From: Mycobacterium sp. E183
Lineage (GTDB): Bacteria; Actinomycetota; Actinomycetes; Mycobacteriales; Mycobacteriaceae
DNA length: 57,208 bases
Reading direction: 5' to 3'
Assembly (NCBI RefSeq): GCF_001667735.1
Contig: NZ_LZJN01000155.1
Coordinates: forward strand, 1 to 57,208
How positions within the stretch are numbered: the first letter of the stretch is position 1; every line of letters starts with the position of its first letter. This document shows positions 25,012 to 32,982 of this stretch, piece by piece. Made by a program: the position numbers and the translations under genes. The notes beneath the pieces are model-generated. The model had not been told where the DNA came from. It saw only the letters and a list, made by a program, of their open reading frames with translations, and ran no database searches.

Positions 25012-25845
25012 ATGGGCCGGATGGACGGCAAGGTCGCGTTCGTGACCGGTGCGGCGCGCGGACAGGGCAGGAGTCACGCCGTCCGGCTCGCGCGCGAGGG
25101 CGCGGACATCATCGCCGTCGACATCTGCCGCAAGTTCGAGGCGTCACCCGTGGAGGGCGCCACCCCCGAGGATCTCGACGAGACCGCCGGCTTGGTCAAG
25201 GACGCCGGAGGCCGGATCGTCACCGCCGAAGTCGACGTCCGCGATTTCGACGGGCTGCGCGCCGCGGTGGACAGCGGCGTCGAACAGCTGGGACGCCTCG
25301 ATGTCATAGTCGCCAACGCCGGCATCGGGACGACGGCGGGAAAGCTGCACAAGACCCCTGAGCCGCTGTGGCAGGAGATGATCGACGTCAACCTCAGCGG
25401 CGTCTGGAAGACGGTGAAGGCAGGGGTTCCGCACGTCCTGAACGGTGGCCGCGGGGGCTCCATCGTCCTGACGTCGTCGGTGGCGGGGGCCAAGGCCTAC
25501 CCACACGTCGGCCACTACGTCGCGGCCAAACATGGGGTCATCGGCCTGATGCGTTCGTTCGCAGTCGAATTGGGCCAGCACATGATCAGGGTCAACGCCG
25601 TCCTCCCGACCCACACGAGCTCGCCCCTGCTGCTGAACGAGGCCACGTACCGCGCTTTCCGGCCCGAACTGGAGAACCCCGGACCCGACGACCTCGCGCC
25701 GGTGTGCCAGAGCTTCCACTACCTGCCCATCCCTTGGGTGACGCCCGAGGACATCAGCAACGCCGTGCTGTTCCTGGCCTCCGACGAAGCGCGCTACATC
25801 ACCGGCGTCGCGCTGCCGGTGGATGCCGGCAGCTGCCTGAAATAG
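25012..25845 (+). CDS. Mycofactocin-coupled short-chain dehydrogenase
   Basis: 277 aa SDR. TGAARGQGRSHAVRLAREGAD and IAVDICRKFE followed by an insert of about 25 residues (EASPVEGATPEDLDETAGLV region) mark the mycofactocin-system SDR subfamily, whose tightly held NAD is re-oxidised by mycofactocin rather than by free NAD exchange. NAG motif ANAGIG, Ser in LTSSVAG, YVAAKHG (YxxxK), C-terminal TGVALPVDAGS. Start ATG 25012 follows GGAGGTG; ATG 25021 is possible. Followed 8 bases later by a P450 gene, so an alcohol formed by the P450 may be oxidised here. Expected to be controlled through the palindrome at 24973. Confidence 0.9.
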   Translation: MGRMDGKVAFVTGAARGQGRSHAVRLAREGADIIAVDICRKFEASPVEGATPEDLDETAGLVKDAGGRIVTAEVDVRDFDGLRAAVDSGVEQLGRLDVIVANAGIGTTAGKLHKTPEPLWQEMIDVNLSGVWKTVKAGVPHVLNGGRGGSIVLTSSVAGAKAYPHVGHYVAAKHGVIGLMRSFAVELGQHMIRVNAVLPTHTSSPLLLNEATYRAFRPELENPGPDDLAPVCQSFHYLPIPWVTPEDISNAVLFLASDEARYITGVALPVDAGSCLK

Positions 25846-25853
25846 AGGAACGA

Positions 25854-27056
25854 ATGATCGTCACCAGCGAGACGTCCGTCTACTACGACCCTTACGACAC
25901 CGGCATCATCGCCGATCCGTATCCGACCTACGCGCGGCTGCGCGACGAGGCGCCCATCTATTACAACGACCGCTACGACTTCTGGGCGCTGTCAAGGCAT
26001 TCCGACGTCGAACGGGCGCTGGCCAACTGGGAGGCGTTCTCCAACCGGCGCAGCGACATCCTCGAGCTGATCCAGTCGAAATTCGAGATGCCCGGCGGGG
26101 TCATGATGTTCCAGGATCCGCCCGAACACACACGGTTGCGCGGACTGATGTCTCGCGTGTTCACGCCCCGCCGGATGGCCGAACTCGAGGACCAGATCCG
26201 GCAATACTGCGTGCGGTGCCTGGACCCGCTCGTCGGCTCGTCGAGCTTCGACATCATCGCGGAGCTGGCCTCGATGATGCCGATGCGGGTGATCGGGATG
26301 CTGCTGGGAATCCCGGAATCCGAACAGGTCTCGGTGCGCGACGCGAACGACGCCAACCTGCGAACCAAGCCGGGCGCTCCGTTGAAGGTCGCCGACGCCG
26401 ACTCGATCGCTGACGGCCGGATCTACGCCGACTACGTGGAATGGCGGTCCAAGCACCCGTCCGATGACCTGATGACGACGTTGCTCAACGTTGAGTTCGA
26501 CGACGAGGACGGGGTGCACCGCAAACTGACGCGCAAGGAGGTGCTGCATTACACGCAGGTGGTCGCCGGCGCCGGCAACGAGACGACCGGCCGGCTGATC
26601 GGCTGGCTGGCCAAGGTGCTCGCCGAGCATCCCGACCAGCGCCGCGCGGTCTATGAGGACAGGTCGCTGTTGACCCGCACCGTCGACGAGACGCTGCGAT
26701 TCGAACCGACGGGACCGCACGTCGCGCGTTGGATGGCCAGGGATTTCGAGTGCTACGGCACGACGGTTCCGGCGGGCAGTGCCATGCTGCTGCTCTTCGG
26801 CGCCGCCAATCGCGACCCCCGCCGCTACGCCGACCCGGACAGCTACGACATCCGGCGGGACAACATCTCGCACATCACGTTCGGGAAGGGTGTGCACTAC
26901 TGCCTCGGCGCCAATCTCGCCCGTCTCGAGGGCCGAGTCGCGCTGGACGAGATGCTCAACCGCTGGCCCGAATGGGGAATCGACTACGAGACAGCGAAAC
27001 TCGCACCGACCTCGACGGTGCGCGGTTGGGAGCGGCTAGAGGTGGTGCTGCCCTGA
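25854..27056 (+). CDS. Cytochrome P450
   Basis: 400 aa P450. I-helix motif is GAGNETTGR, ExxR in DETLRFEP, heme loop ITFGKGVHYCLGAN with thiolate Cys350. The N-terminal YYDPYDTGIIADPYPTYARLR resembles steroid/terpenoid-type mycobacterial P450s. ATG 25854 has AGAGGAA upstream and is 8 bases after the SDR stop. Its 3' end overlaps the convergent TetR gene by 21 bases. No ferredoxin nearby. Together with the SDR, it makes a hydroxylation-oxidation pair. Confidence 0.94.
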   Translation: MIVTSETSVYYDPYDTGIIADPYPTYARLRDEAPIYYNDRYDFWALSRHSDVERALANWEAFSNRRSDILELIQSKFEMPGGVMMFQDPPEHTRLRGLMSRVFTPRRMAELEDQIRQYCVRCLDPLVGSSSFDIIAELASMMPMRVIGMLLGIPESEQVSVRDANDANLRTKPGAPLKVADADSIADGRIYADYVEWRSKHPSDDLMTTLLNVEFDDEDGVHRKLTRKEVLHYTQVVAGAGNETTGRLIGWLAKVLAEHPDQRRAVYEDRSLLTRTVDETLRFEPTGPHVARWMARDFECYGTTVPAGSAMLLLFGAANRDPRRYADPDSYDIRRDNISHITFGKGVHYCLGANLARLEGRVALDEMLNRWPEWGIDYETAKLAPTSTVRGWERLEVVLP

Positions 27057-27620
27057 GTCAGGCGCCTCGAACCGGTCGATGAGCCGGCTGACGAGCGCGA
27101 TGGCCTCGTCGTGGCCGCGCGTCGCGCCGAGGGAACCTTCCATGATGAGGGTCTGGCCGACGGCGGCAATAACAACCGCGAGGCCGGCGGGCGGGAATTC
27201 CGCGACATCCAGCGCATTCTCGCGGACAACCTGGTTGAGTGCGGCGATCTGCCGGCTCCGCCACCGTTCGGACCACGCCGCGATCTCGGCCCGAATGTCC
27301 TTGCGGTGGTTGGCCAGGCCCATGAACTCCTGCAGCAGCCGGGCGTCCTTCGGCTCGATGAGGGTTCGCCACAGGGCATGCAGGGGACGGTCGGAGGCCA
27401 GCGCCTGATCTTGGCGCTCGAGATAGGCCGCCGCGCCGCGGCGGAACACGTCGAGGTACAGCTCGTCCATGGAGGGGAAGTAGTAATGCACCAGGGCCGG
27501 TTTCACGCCGGCCTTTGCCGCCACCCGGCGCGAAGTCGCCGCCGCATAGCCCTCGTCGACCATGACCTGGATCGTTGCGTCGATGAGCAAGTCGCGGGTC
27601 GTCGAGTCCCTGGCCATCAC
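27036..27620 (-). CDS. TetR family transcriptional regulator
   Basis: 194 aa. HTH region about 10-55: LLIDATIQVMVDEGYAAATS, then AAKAGVKPALVHYYFPSMDEL. It reads against the P450 gene with tails overlapping by 21 bases, and starts 41 bases from the divergent PPOX gene. Start is GTG 27620 or ATG 27617. Likely repressor of the SDR-P450 operon and of itself, through TTTGGGCGATCGCCCAAA and the related site at 27632. Ligand unknown. Confidence 0.92.
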   Translation of the reverse strand: MMARDSTTRDLLIDATIQVMVDEGYAAATSRRVAAKAGVKPALVHYYFPSMDELYLDVFRRGAAAYLERQDQALASDRPLHALWRTLIEPKDARLLQEFMGLANHRKDIRAEIAAWSERWRSRQIAALNQVVRENALDVAEFPPAGLAVVIAAVGQTLIMEGSLGATRGHDEAIALVSRLIDRFEAPDSGQHHL

Positions 27621-27631
27621 CGGACCCTAAG

Positions 27632-27649
27632 TTGGGCGGTCACCGGGAA
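27632..27649. promoter_or_regulatory. Imperfect copy of the 24973 palindrome
   Basis: TTGGGCGGTCACCGGGAA matches 13 of 18 positions of TTGGGCGATCGCCCAAAA at 24974-24991, with the left half-site TTGGGCG intact. It sits between the divergent TetR and PPOX starts, where an autoregulatory operator is expected. Confidence 0.4.
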
Positions 27650-27661
27650 TCAACAACGCCC

Positions 27662-28114
27662 ATGATTAGAAGATGGAGCGGCGGGGAACTGTTTGACCGA
27701 ACATTTCAGAAAGTGAAGGATCACAGCGTGGCCGCCAGCTTCCGGGACATCATCCAGTCCAAGTACCTGCTCCTGACGACGTTCACCAAGGACGGCCGCC
27801 CGAAACCGACGGCGATCTGGGGTGTGCCAGAAGGCGACAAGCTTCTGGTCATCACCGACGACGGCTCCTGGAAGGTCAAGCGGATCAACAACACGCCGCG
27901 GGTGACGATCGCCAGGAGCGGATCGCTCGGCAAGCCGAAGAGCGAACCGGTCGAGGGCGTGGCCCGGGTCCTGCCGAAGTCCGAGACGCGGCGCGTCTAC
28001 AACGCCGTGCTCAAACGGTACTGGTATCACGCCTGGTGGTTCTATGCCCATTCGATCGTGCGGGGCGGCATCGACAAGGTGCACGTCGGCCTGGAAATCA
28101 GGCCGGCCGCTTAG
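27662..28114 (+). CDS. PPOX-class (FMN/F420-binding split-barrel) oxidoreductase
   Basis: 150 aa protein of the pyridoxamine-phosphate-oxidase-like split-barrel fold, with the mycobacterial F420-dependent hallmark LLLTTFTKDGRPKPTAIW near residue 40, VPEGDKLLVITDDGSWKVKR and NNTPRVTIA. Such proteins reduce diverse substrates with F420H2 or bind flavin. ATG 27662 gives an N-terminal helix (FDRTFQKVKDHSVAASF) seen in relatives; GTG 27728 with a better ribosome site (GAAGGA) is an alternative. Its end overlaps the convergent alcohol dehydrogenase by 17 bases. Confidence 0.85.
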   Translation: MIRRWSGGELFDRTFQKVKDHSVAASFRDIIQSKYLLLTTFTKDGRPKPTAIWGVPEGDKLLVITDDGSWKVKRINNTPRVTIARSGSLGKPKSEPVEGVARVLPKSETRRVYNAVLKRYWYHAWWFYAHSIVRGGIDKVHVGLEIRPAA

Positions 28115-29261
28115 CGTCGCTCTTGGGATCGATCAGGATCTTCGCGTGCGCCTCGGGGTCACCGAGCGCGTCGAACGCGGCCTCGACGCCCGACAGCCCG
28201 ACCGTCCCGGTGATCAGCGGCTCGACGTTGACCTTGCCGTCGGCGAGCATATGCAACGTATCGCGGAACTCGAGCGGCGTGTAGCCGAGCACGAACCGCA
28301 GGTCTATCTCTTTGTTGATCGCCATCGCCGGACGGATGTGGTCGGCACCCATACAGACGCCGACGACGACGACGCGCGAAAACAGCGGCGCGCCGGCGAT
28401 GATGCCGTCGATAATCCCGGGCACGCCGACGCACTCGAAGATGACGGGATGCTTGGGCGTCGCGGCGCCGGCGGCCTCGGCGGCGCGCCAGAGATGCCAC
28501 CACGGCAGCCGCAGGCGCTGCAGCCGTTCGATCGTTCCGACCGCAAGATCGAACGCCTCCAGGATGCCGTGCAGGTGTTTGCGGCCCGCGTCCGTGGCAT
28601 ATGGCGACTCCTGTGCGGGGTCGACGACGATATCTGCCCCGCAGGCCGTCGCCAGCGCCCGGCGGCCAGGTGAGAAGTCGCTCGCGATCACGGTGCGTAC
28701 ACCGTGCGACTTGAGCATGCAGATCACCGCGAGACCGATTGGCCCGCAACCGATGACGATCGCGACGTCGCCTTTGCCCACCTCGCCGCGCCGGACGGCG
28801 TGCCAGGCGACGGCCATCGGCTCGGTCAGCGCGGCGACGTCGGGGGACAGCCCGTTGGGGACGGCGAACGTCAACGACCGCTCAACGAGCAACTGTTCGG
28901 CGTAGGCGCCGGGCGCCATCGTCGAGAGTCCGATCCCGTGTACCTCTTTGCCGCGCCGCAGCAGCGGCAGGGCCACGACCCGTGTGCCGGGCCGTGGGGC
29001 CTTCCGGGTGCCGGGTCCGTAATCGAGTACCTCGCCGCAGAATTCATGACCGAACACGACGCGCTGATCCGACCGCATGAACGCGTCGTACCCGGACTCG
29101 GCCATCACGTCGGCGAGCTCGTCGCAGTGGCGGCGGGCGTGCAAGTCGGATCCGCAGATGCCACACCTGAGCACCTCGAGCAATAGCTGCCCCTTGGCGG
29201 GGGTCGGCGTCGGGACGTCGACCACGTCGAGCTTGGCGTTGGTGCACGTGACGCTCTTCAT
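28098..29261 (-). CDS. Zinc-dependent alcohol dehydrogenase family protein
   Basis: 387 aa medium-chain dehydrogenase. Catalytic zinc ligands are Cys in CGICGSDLH, His-Glu in VFGHEFCGEV and likely Glu in LTEPMAVAWHAV; the four-Cys structural zinc loop is missing. NAD fold begins VIGCGPIGLAVI. An insertion of about 40 residues (KHLHGILEAFDLAV to AAGAATPKHP) lies in the cofactor domain. By position it is the likely orthologue of Rv3726. Downstream of nothing on its strand; probably a sterol or lipid alcohol oxidoreductase, inferred from neighbours only. Confidence 0.88.
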   Translation of the reverse strand: MKSVTCTNAKLDVVDVPTPTPAKGQLLLEVLRCGICGSDLHARRHCDELADVMAESGYDAFMRSDQRVVFGHEFCGEVLDYGPGTRKAPRPGTRVVALPLLRRGKEVHGIGLSTMAPGAYAEQLLVERSLTFAVPNGLSPDVAALTEPMAVAWHAVRRGEVGKGDVAIVIGCGPIGLAVICMLKSHGVRTVIASDFSPGRRALATACGADIVVDPAQESPYATDAGRKHLHGILEAFDLAVGTIERLQRLRLPWWHLWRAAEAAGAATPKHPVIFECVGVPGIIDGIIAGAPLFSRVVVVGVCMGADHIRPAMAINKEIDLRFVLGYTPLEFRDTLHMLADGKVNVEPLITGTVGLSGVEAAFDALGDPEAHAKILIDPKSDAKRPA

Positions 29262-29273
29262 TCTTCGATCCTG

Positions 29274-30677
29274 CTACACGGTCGCCGATCTAGGACCAAC
29301 CGGTTGCAGTCCTGCCGCCTGTTTCAACTCGTCGTAGGCCCGCCGGGTGCACCGGGAAAGGTGGGGCATGTCGTCGAGTGCCGCGGCATTGGCGACGAAG
29401 CCGAAGTCCATGCTGTCGTGATAGGACGCGAAAGTGGCGTTGAGTCCGATCGAGGCGGCGATGGCGGAAATCGGATAGATGCCGAGCAGGCGCGCACCGT
29501 TGAGGTACCGGATCTCCCTGGCCCCCGCCACGTTCGAAATGACGAGGTTGCATGCCGGACGGGCGACACGGTCGAGGTGCGTCGAGGCCCCCAGGCCGGC
29601 GAGCGCAACCAACCCGACCGCGTAGGTCATAGCGGCCTCGTTGGACATGCGGGCGAGTTCCTTCTTGCAGAGGGCGACCGAGTCCACGACCTGATGGATC
29701 CGTTCCGCCATGCTCGCCCCCGGCTCTCCGAGGCGTGGGAACAGGGCCGACACTCGGGTGCCTATCGCCGTGTCCTCGGCGTCGCGCAGCGACACCGGAC
29801 ACATCGCGATGAAGGGGTGCGCGAAGTCCCGGCCGGTCTCCCGGAGATAGGCGTGCAGCCCGCCGTCGACGACGGTCACCGCCACGTCGTTCAGGGTCGC
29901 CCCGAGCCGCCGGCCGATCTCATGCATCTCTTCCAGCGGCAAGGAAAGCGTCGCGAAGCTCCGCCCGATCTGCAACGGGGCATTGGTCGGTGCGTGCTGG
30001 GCCGTAAACGGCAGGCTGCCCTCGAGATGCGTTCGGAAACGGCTCGCGAGCACCTTGCGCAGCGCGCCGACCGAAAGCTGGTTCAACACCCCGACCTGCG
30101 TGATCGCCCCGCGAATCGAATCGACCACGCGCGCCGTGACGGGCGTCGGTGGGTGCTGTTTGGTCGGTGGCGCGCCGAGCGCAAAGGCGGGTGCGGGGAC
30201 GACGCGTTCCCCCGTCATGCTCAACCCGGCATACAGAAGCCTCAGACCGGACTCGCCGTCGATGATCGAGTGATGAGTCTTGGTGTAGATCGCGAACATG
30301 CCGCCCGGCACCCCATCGATCACCCAACACCGGAAAAGCGGGCGGTCGCGGTCGAGTTGTGGCTCGTGCAGATCGGCGACGAGTCGCAGCAGGTCGTCGT
30401 AGGAGGAGCCGGCGGGCAGGGCCAGGTGTCCGACGTGGTAGTGCGGGTCCCACTGCGTCATCTCCCGGAACCGGGGGGCGCCCCGGCCGAGCAGCTCCGG
30501 AATGTAGTTGAAGGGCGGCGCCGGCGTGCACGCACGGTACGCCTCCACGATTTCGCGCACTATGGGCGCGCGGCCGGCCGGCTTCTTGAACAACAGCATC
30601 GCGCCGACGTGCGTCGTGCCGGAGGGCGACTCGATCAACAGCCATGAAAGGTCCAGCGGCGGAATCGGTTTGGTCAT
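29274..30677 (-). CDS. Wax ester synthase/diacylglycerol acyltransferase
   Basis: 467 aa WS/DGAT, second in the window. Catalytic motif HHSIIDG starts at His135; N-terminal PPLDLSWLLIESPSGTTHVG and C-terminal NLVISNVAGA are typical. It clusters with the more divergent WS/DGATs whose first motif reads LSWLLxES. Product probably triacylglycerol or wax ester; substrate preference unknown. It may be transcribed together with the zinc alcohol dehydrogenase gene 12 bases downstream. The upstream region holds a TAATAT -10 and a possible DosR-like box. Confidence 0.9.
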   Translation of the reverse strand: MTKPIPPLDLSWLLIESPSGTTHVGAMLLFKKPAGRAPIVREIVEAYRACTPAPPFNYIPELLGRGAPRFREMTQWDPHYHVGHLALPAGSSYDDLLRLVADLHEPQLDRDRPLFRCWVIDGVPGGMFAIYTKTHHSIIDGESGLRLLYAGLSMTGERVVPAPAFALGAPPTKQHPPTPVTARVVDSIRGAITQVGVLNQLSVGALRKVLASRFRTHLEGSLPFTAQHAPTNAPLQIGRSFATLSLPLEEMHEIGRRLGATLNDVAVTVVDGGLHAYLRETGRDFAHPFIAMCPVSLRDAEDTAIGTRVSALFPRLGEPGASMAERIHQVVDSVALCKKELARMSNEAAMTYAVGLVALAGLGASTHLDRVARPACNLVISNVAGAREIRYLNGARLLGIYPISAIAASIGLNATFASYHDSMDFGFVANAAALDDMPHLSRCTRRAYDELKQAAGLQPVGPRSATV

Positions 30678-30731
30678 GCCGTACCTCCGATCGGATGTCC
30701 CGTCACCCGGCTTGGGTGCGCGGAAGCCCGA

Positions 30732-30808
30732 ATATTACGGCGATGTTCTCTCCGTGGACCACGGCCGACGAGGGCACTAGGGCCCCGGTATGGCAGCCGT
30801 TAGTCCCT
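30732..30808 (-). promoter_or_regulatory. Promoter of the WS/DGAT gene with possible DosR-like box
   Basis: Minus-strand TAATAT at 30732-30737 gives a leader of about 48 bases to ATG 30677. About 60 bases further upstream, AGGGACTAACGGCTGCC (30792-30808, minus strand) matches the GGGACT half of the DosR consensus, with a poor second half. Several WS/DGAT genes are in the DosR regulon, which makes the box worth noting, but the match is weak. Confidence 0.35.
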
Positions 30809-30832
30809 CAGCTCTGACACGCGGCGCCCCGC

Positions 30833-31816
30833 TCAGCTCACGGCACGAAGGGCTTCGAACGTGTCAGCCAGAGTCTCCTGCGGATCCCGGTAGGTAATGC
30901 CGAGTTCCCGCTCGCTCGGTGAATCGTCGGACGCCGGCATCTGCGTGTAGTACTGCATCCCGGCCCACGTGAAGGGCGTATCGAAGGGTACGAACCGGCT
31001 GGCGCGATCCATCACCGCGCCGGCGACGCGCAGGGCGGTATCGGGGATCGGAACCGAGACCATCGCCGACCCGGACACCTCGCCGAGCATTTTCGCCAAC
31101 TCTGCCGCCGGAACGCGATGGCCGCCCGCCATGTACCGGCGCGGGCCGCGGCCGGGTTCGAGGAGCGCCGCGTGCAACGCTGCCAAATCGCGCACATCGA
31201 CGATCAACCAGGCCCCGCTCCGGCCCGGGATCACATGCATCTGCAGGGCGGCCCTGACGCCTTCGCCGGCCTCACCGAACTGGTCACCCACCGGCGGACC
31301 GATGACCATGCCCGGGTAGGTGATGTTCACCGGCGCGCCCGCGTCCTGCAGACCGCGGGCATAGATCTCGACCTGCGCCTTGGACGTCCCGTAACCGTCC
31401 GCCCCTCCGACGACCGGCAGGTCCGCCGACAGCTCTTCCAGGCCCGCATGGAAGAGCGCGCTGAAACTGGACACGTGGACGATCGGGTCCAGGCCGAGTT
31501 CGACGGCCTGACCCAAGACGTTCTGGGCCCCCTGCATATTGGTGGTGAGCATCTGCGCGGTCTGGCGCGGGTCGGTGGCCACCAGGGCCGCGCTGTGCAC
31601 GACGGCTTCGCAGCCGTCCAGCGCCTGGCGCACCGCCATGCGGTCCGTGATGTCGGCGACGGCATAGTCCGACACGTCGACACCCAACTCGGCCACCGAA
31701 GTCTTCAGCTTGGCGGGGGTGCGCACCAGAAACCGGATGTCGTGGCCGGCGTCGGCTATGGCCTTGGCCGTCCAGCCGCCGACGAATCCCGTACCGCCTG
31801 TGATCAGAACGCGCAT
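30833..31816 (-). CDS. NAD-dependent epimerase/dehydratase family protein
   Basis: 327 aa extended SDR. Cofactor loop is ITGGTGFVGGWTAKAI; the active site has VSSFSALF and GYGTSKAQVE (YxxxK); YPGMVIGPP follows. Related to dihydroflavonol/3-beta-hydroxysteroid dehydrogenase-like epimerases; orthologue of Rv3725 by position (next to the cutinase, as in M. tuberculosis). ATG 31816. It lies 28 bases downstream of the cutinase stop on the same strand, so it may be the third gene of a CsbD-cutinase-epimerase transcript. Substrate unknown. Confidence 0.88.
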   Translation of the reverse strand: MRVLITGGTGFVGGWTAKAIADAGHDIRFLVRTPAKLKTSVAELGVDVSDYAVADITDRMAVRQALDGCEAVVHSAALVATDPRQTAQMLTTNMQGAQNVLGQAVELGLDPIVHVSSFSALFHAGLEELSADLPVVGGADGYGTSKAQVEIYARGLQDAGAPVNITYPGMVIGPPVGDQFGEAGEGVRAALQMHVIPGRSGAWLIVDVRDLAALHAALLEPGRGPRRYMAGGHRVPAAELAKMLGEVSGSAMVSVPIPDTALRVAGAVMDRASRFVPFDTPFTWAGMQYYTQMPASDDSPSERELGITYRDPQETLADTFEALRAVS

Positions 31817-31843
31817 GGTGGAATCTTTGCAGGACCGGGTGGC

Positions 31844-32554
31844 CTACAGGTGACTGGAGGCGAAGTTGGCGGCTTGACCCGTCATCCCGTTCATTCCGTA
31901 GGAGGTGTGCGCGGCGAAGCCGTCGCCGCCGGCGCTGCCGCATATCGGATCGCCCTGGGCGCAGAGCTCCAGCGTCTTCGGCTGATACAGCGGGCCGATG
32001 GCGAGCGGCGGGGCGTGGTACTTCTGCAGGAAGTCACCCGACGGCGTCCCGAACAGGGTGACCGCGGCGACGTGGTTGGCGACGTCCGCCGGCATGGGCG
32101 GCGGCACGGCCGACGCGGGCACGCCCGCCGGAACGGCCGCCGACGTCACATACCCGGCTAGCGCGGCGCCCTGCGAATACCCGCCGAGCACCTCGCGGGT
32201 GTTGGGGCAGTTCTTCGCCGTGGCCTCGACGTGCGAGCTGGCGTCACGGATGCCGTCGACCACGGTCTGGGGAAAGTTCGGATTTGAAAAGTCGGTGCTC
32301 GCAGGGTAATTGACCGCATACACGCCGAGCGATCGGGATCCGATCTGCGAACGCAGCGCGTCCACGAACGACCCGCCGATGCCCCCGACGCCGGGCGGCT
32401 CGCCCGACCCGCGCGCGAATACCACCTCCACGTCGGGACACGCCGGATCCGCGGACGCCGACGGGCTGGGCGCGCTGGCCACCAGGGCGCCGGCCGCCAG
32501 TGCCGCCAGTCCAGCGAGCACCGACAGCCGGCGCAGCCCGGAACGCCTGATCAC
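31844..32554 (-). CDS. Secreted cutinase-like serine esterase (CULP)
   Basis: 236 aa exported alpha/beta hydrolase of the cutinase family. Signal peptide 1-36 ends SPSASADPA; catalytic Ser127 is in GGYSQGAALAG, Asp in CAQGDPIC and His in AAHTSYG; cysteines flank as in other cutinases (ACPDVEVVF). It hydrolyses ester lipids in or outside the envelope. By position it corresponds to M. tuberculosis cut5 (Rv3724A/B), which is split there; here the frame is intact. GTG start 32554 overlaps the CsbD stop (GTGA). Confidence 0.92.
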   Translation of the reverse strand: MIRRSGLRRLSVLAGLAALAAGALVASAPSPSASADPACPDVEVVFARGSGEPPGVGGIGGSFVDALRSQIGSRSLGVYAVNYPASTDFSNPNFPQTVVDGIRDASSHVEATAKNCPNTREVLGGYSQGAALAGYVTSAAVPAGVPASAVPPPMPADVANHVAAVTLFGTPSGDFLQKYHAPPLAIGPLYQPKTLELCAQGDPICGSAGGDGFAAHTSYGMNGMTGQAANFASSHL

Positions 32555-32724
32555 TTCTTGAACGCGTCTTTCACCTTTTCACCGGCGTCCTTGAGGCTGG
32601 ACTTCGCCTGGTCCGCCCGGCCCTCGTCCCTGGTCTCGTGGTCGCCGGTCGCCTTGCCGATGGCCTCCTTGGCGCGGCCGCCCAGGTCCTCGATCTTGTT
32701 CTTCAGCTTGTCTTCGTTGCTCAT
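32551..32724 (-). CDS. CsbD-family stress protein
   Basis: 57 aa, highly charged and probably helical or disordered: NKIEDLGGRAKEAIGKATGD is the CsbD/YjbJ hallmark. These small proteins are induced by general stress (SigB regulon in Bacillus); molecular role unknown. ATG 32724. It overlaps the cutinase start by 4 bases, so the cutinase may be translated by coupling from a stress-induced message. Divergent from the 54-aa membrane protein. Confidence 0.88.
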   Translation of the reverse strand: MSNEDKLKNKIEDLGGRAKEAIGKATGDHETRDEGRADQAKSSLKDAGEKVKDAFKK

Positions 32725-32772
32725 GCCGCTGTGGCTACCCCGCTTTGCCACAGGTTGAAACCCCGCCCTGCC

Positions 32773-32937
32773 ATGATGGAGGTCGTGAGCGCCGCAATCG
32801 TGGTCGCAATAGTCGTGGGGCTGATGCTCCTCGGCATCGGCATGGTGGTCAATCAGCTGCTCCGGTTGCGGCGGTATCTGCGGGACTCGCCGACCGCGCC
32901 CCCACCCGGCCCCGAGCCGCCGGACGGGCTCAGCTAG
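32773..32937 (+). CDS. Small single-pass membrane protein
   Basis: 54 aa: one strong hydrophobic helix (VVSAAIVVAIVVGLMLLGIG) then RLRRYLRDSPTAPPPGPEPP, so the tail is basic then Pro-rich and probably cytoplasmic. Start may be ATG 32773, 32776 or GTG 32785; none has an ideal ribosome site and leaderless translation is possible. Conserved-looking but of unknown function. It precedes the serine hydrolase gene by 45 bases. Confidence 0.65.
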   Translation: MMEVVSAAIVVAIVVGLMLLGIGMVVNQLLRLRRYLRDSPTAPPPGPEPPDGLS

Positions 32938-32982
32938 CGGAAACGGGACCGTTGCGCGGGGCCGGCTGATAGCTTCGTCCTC

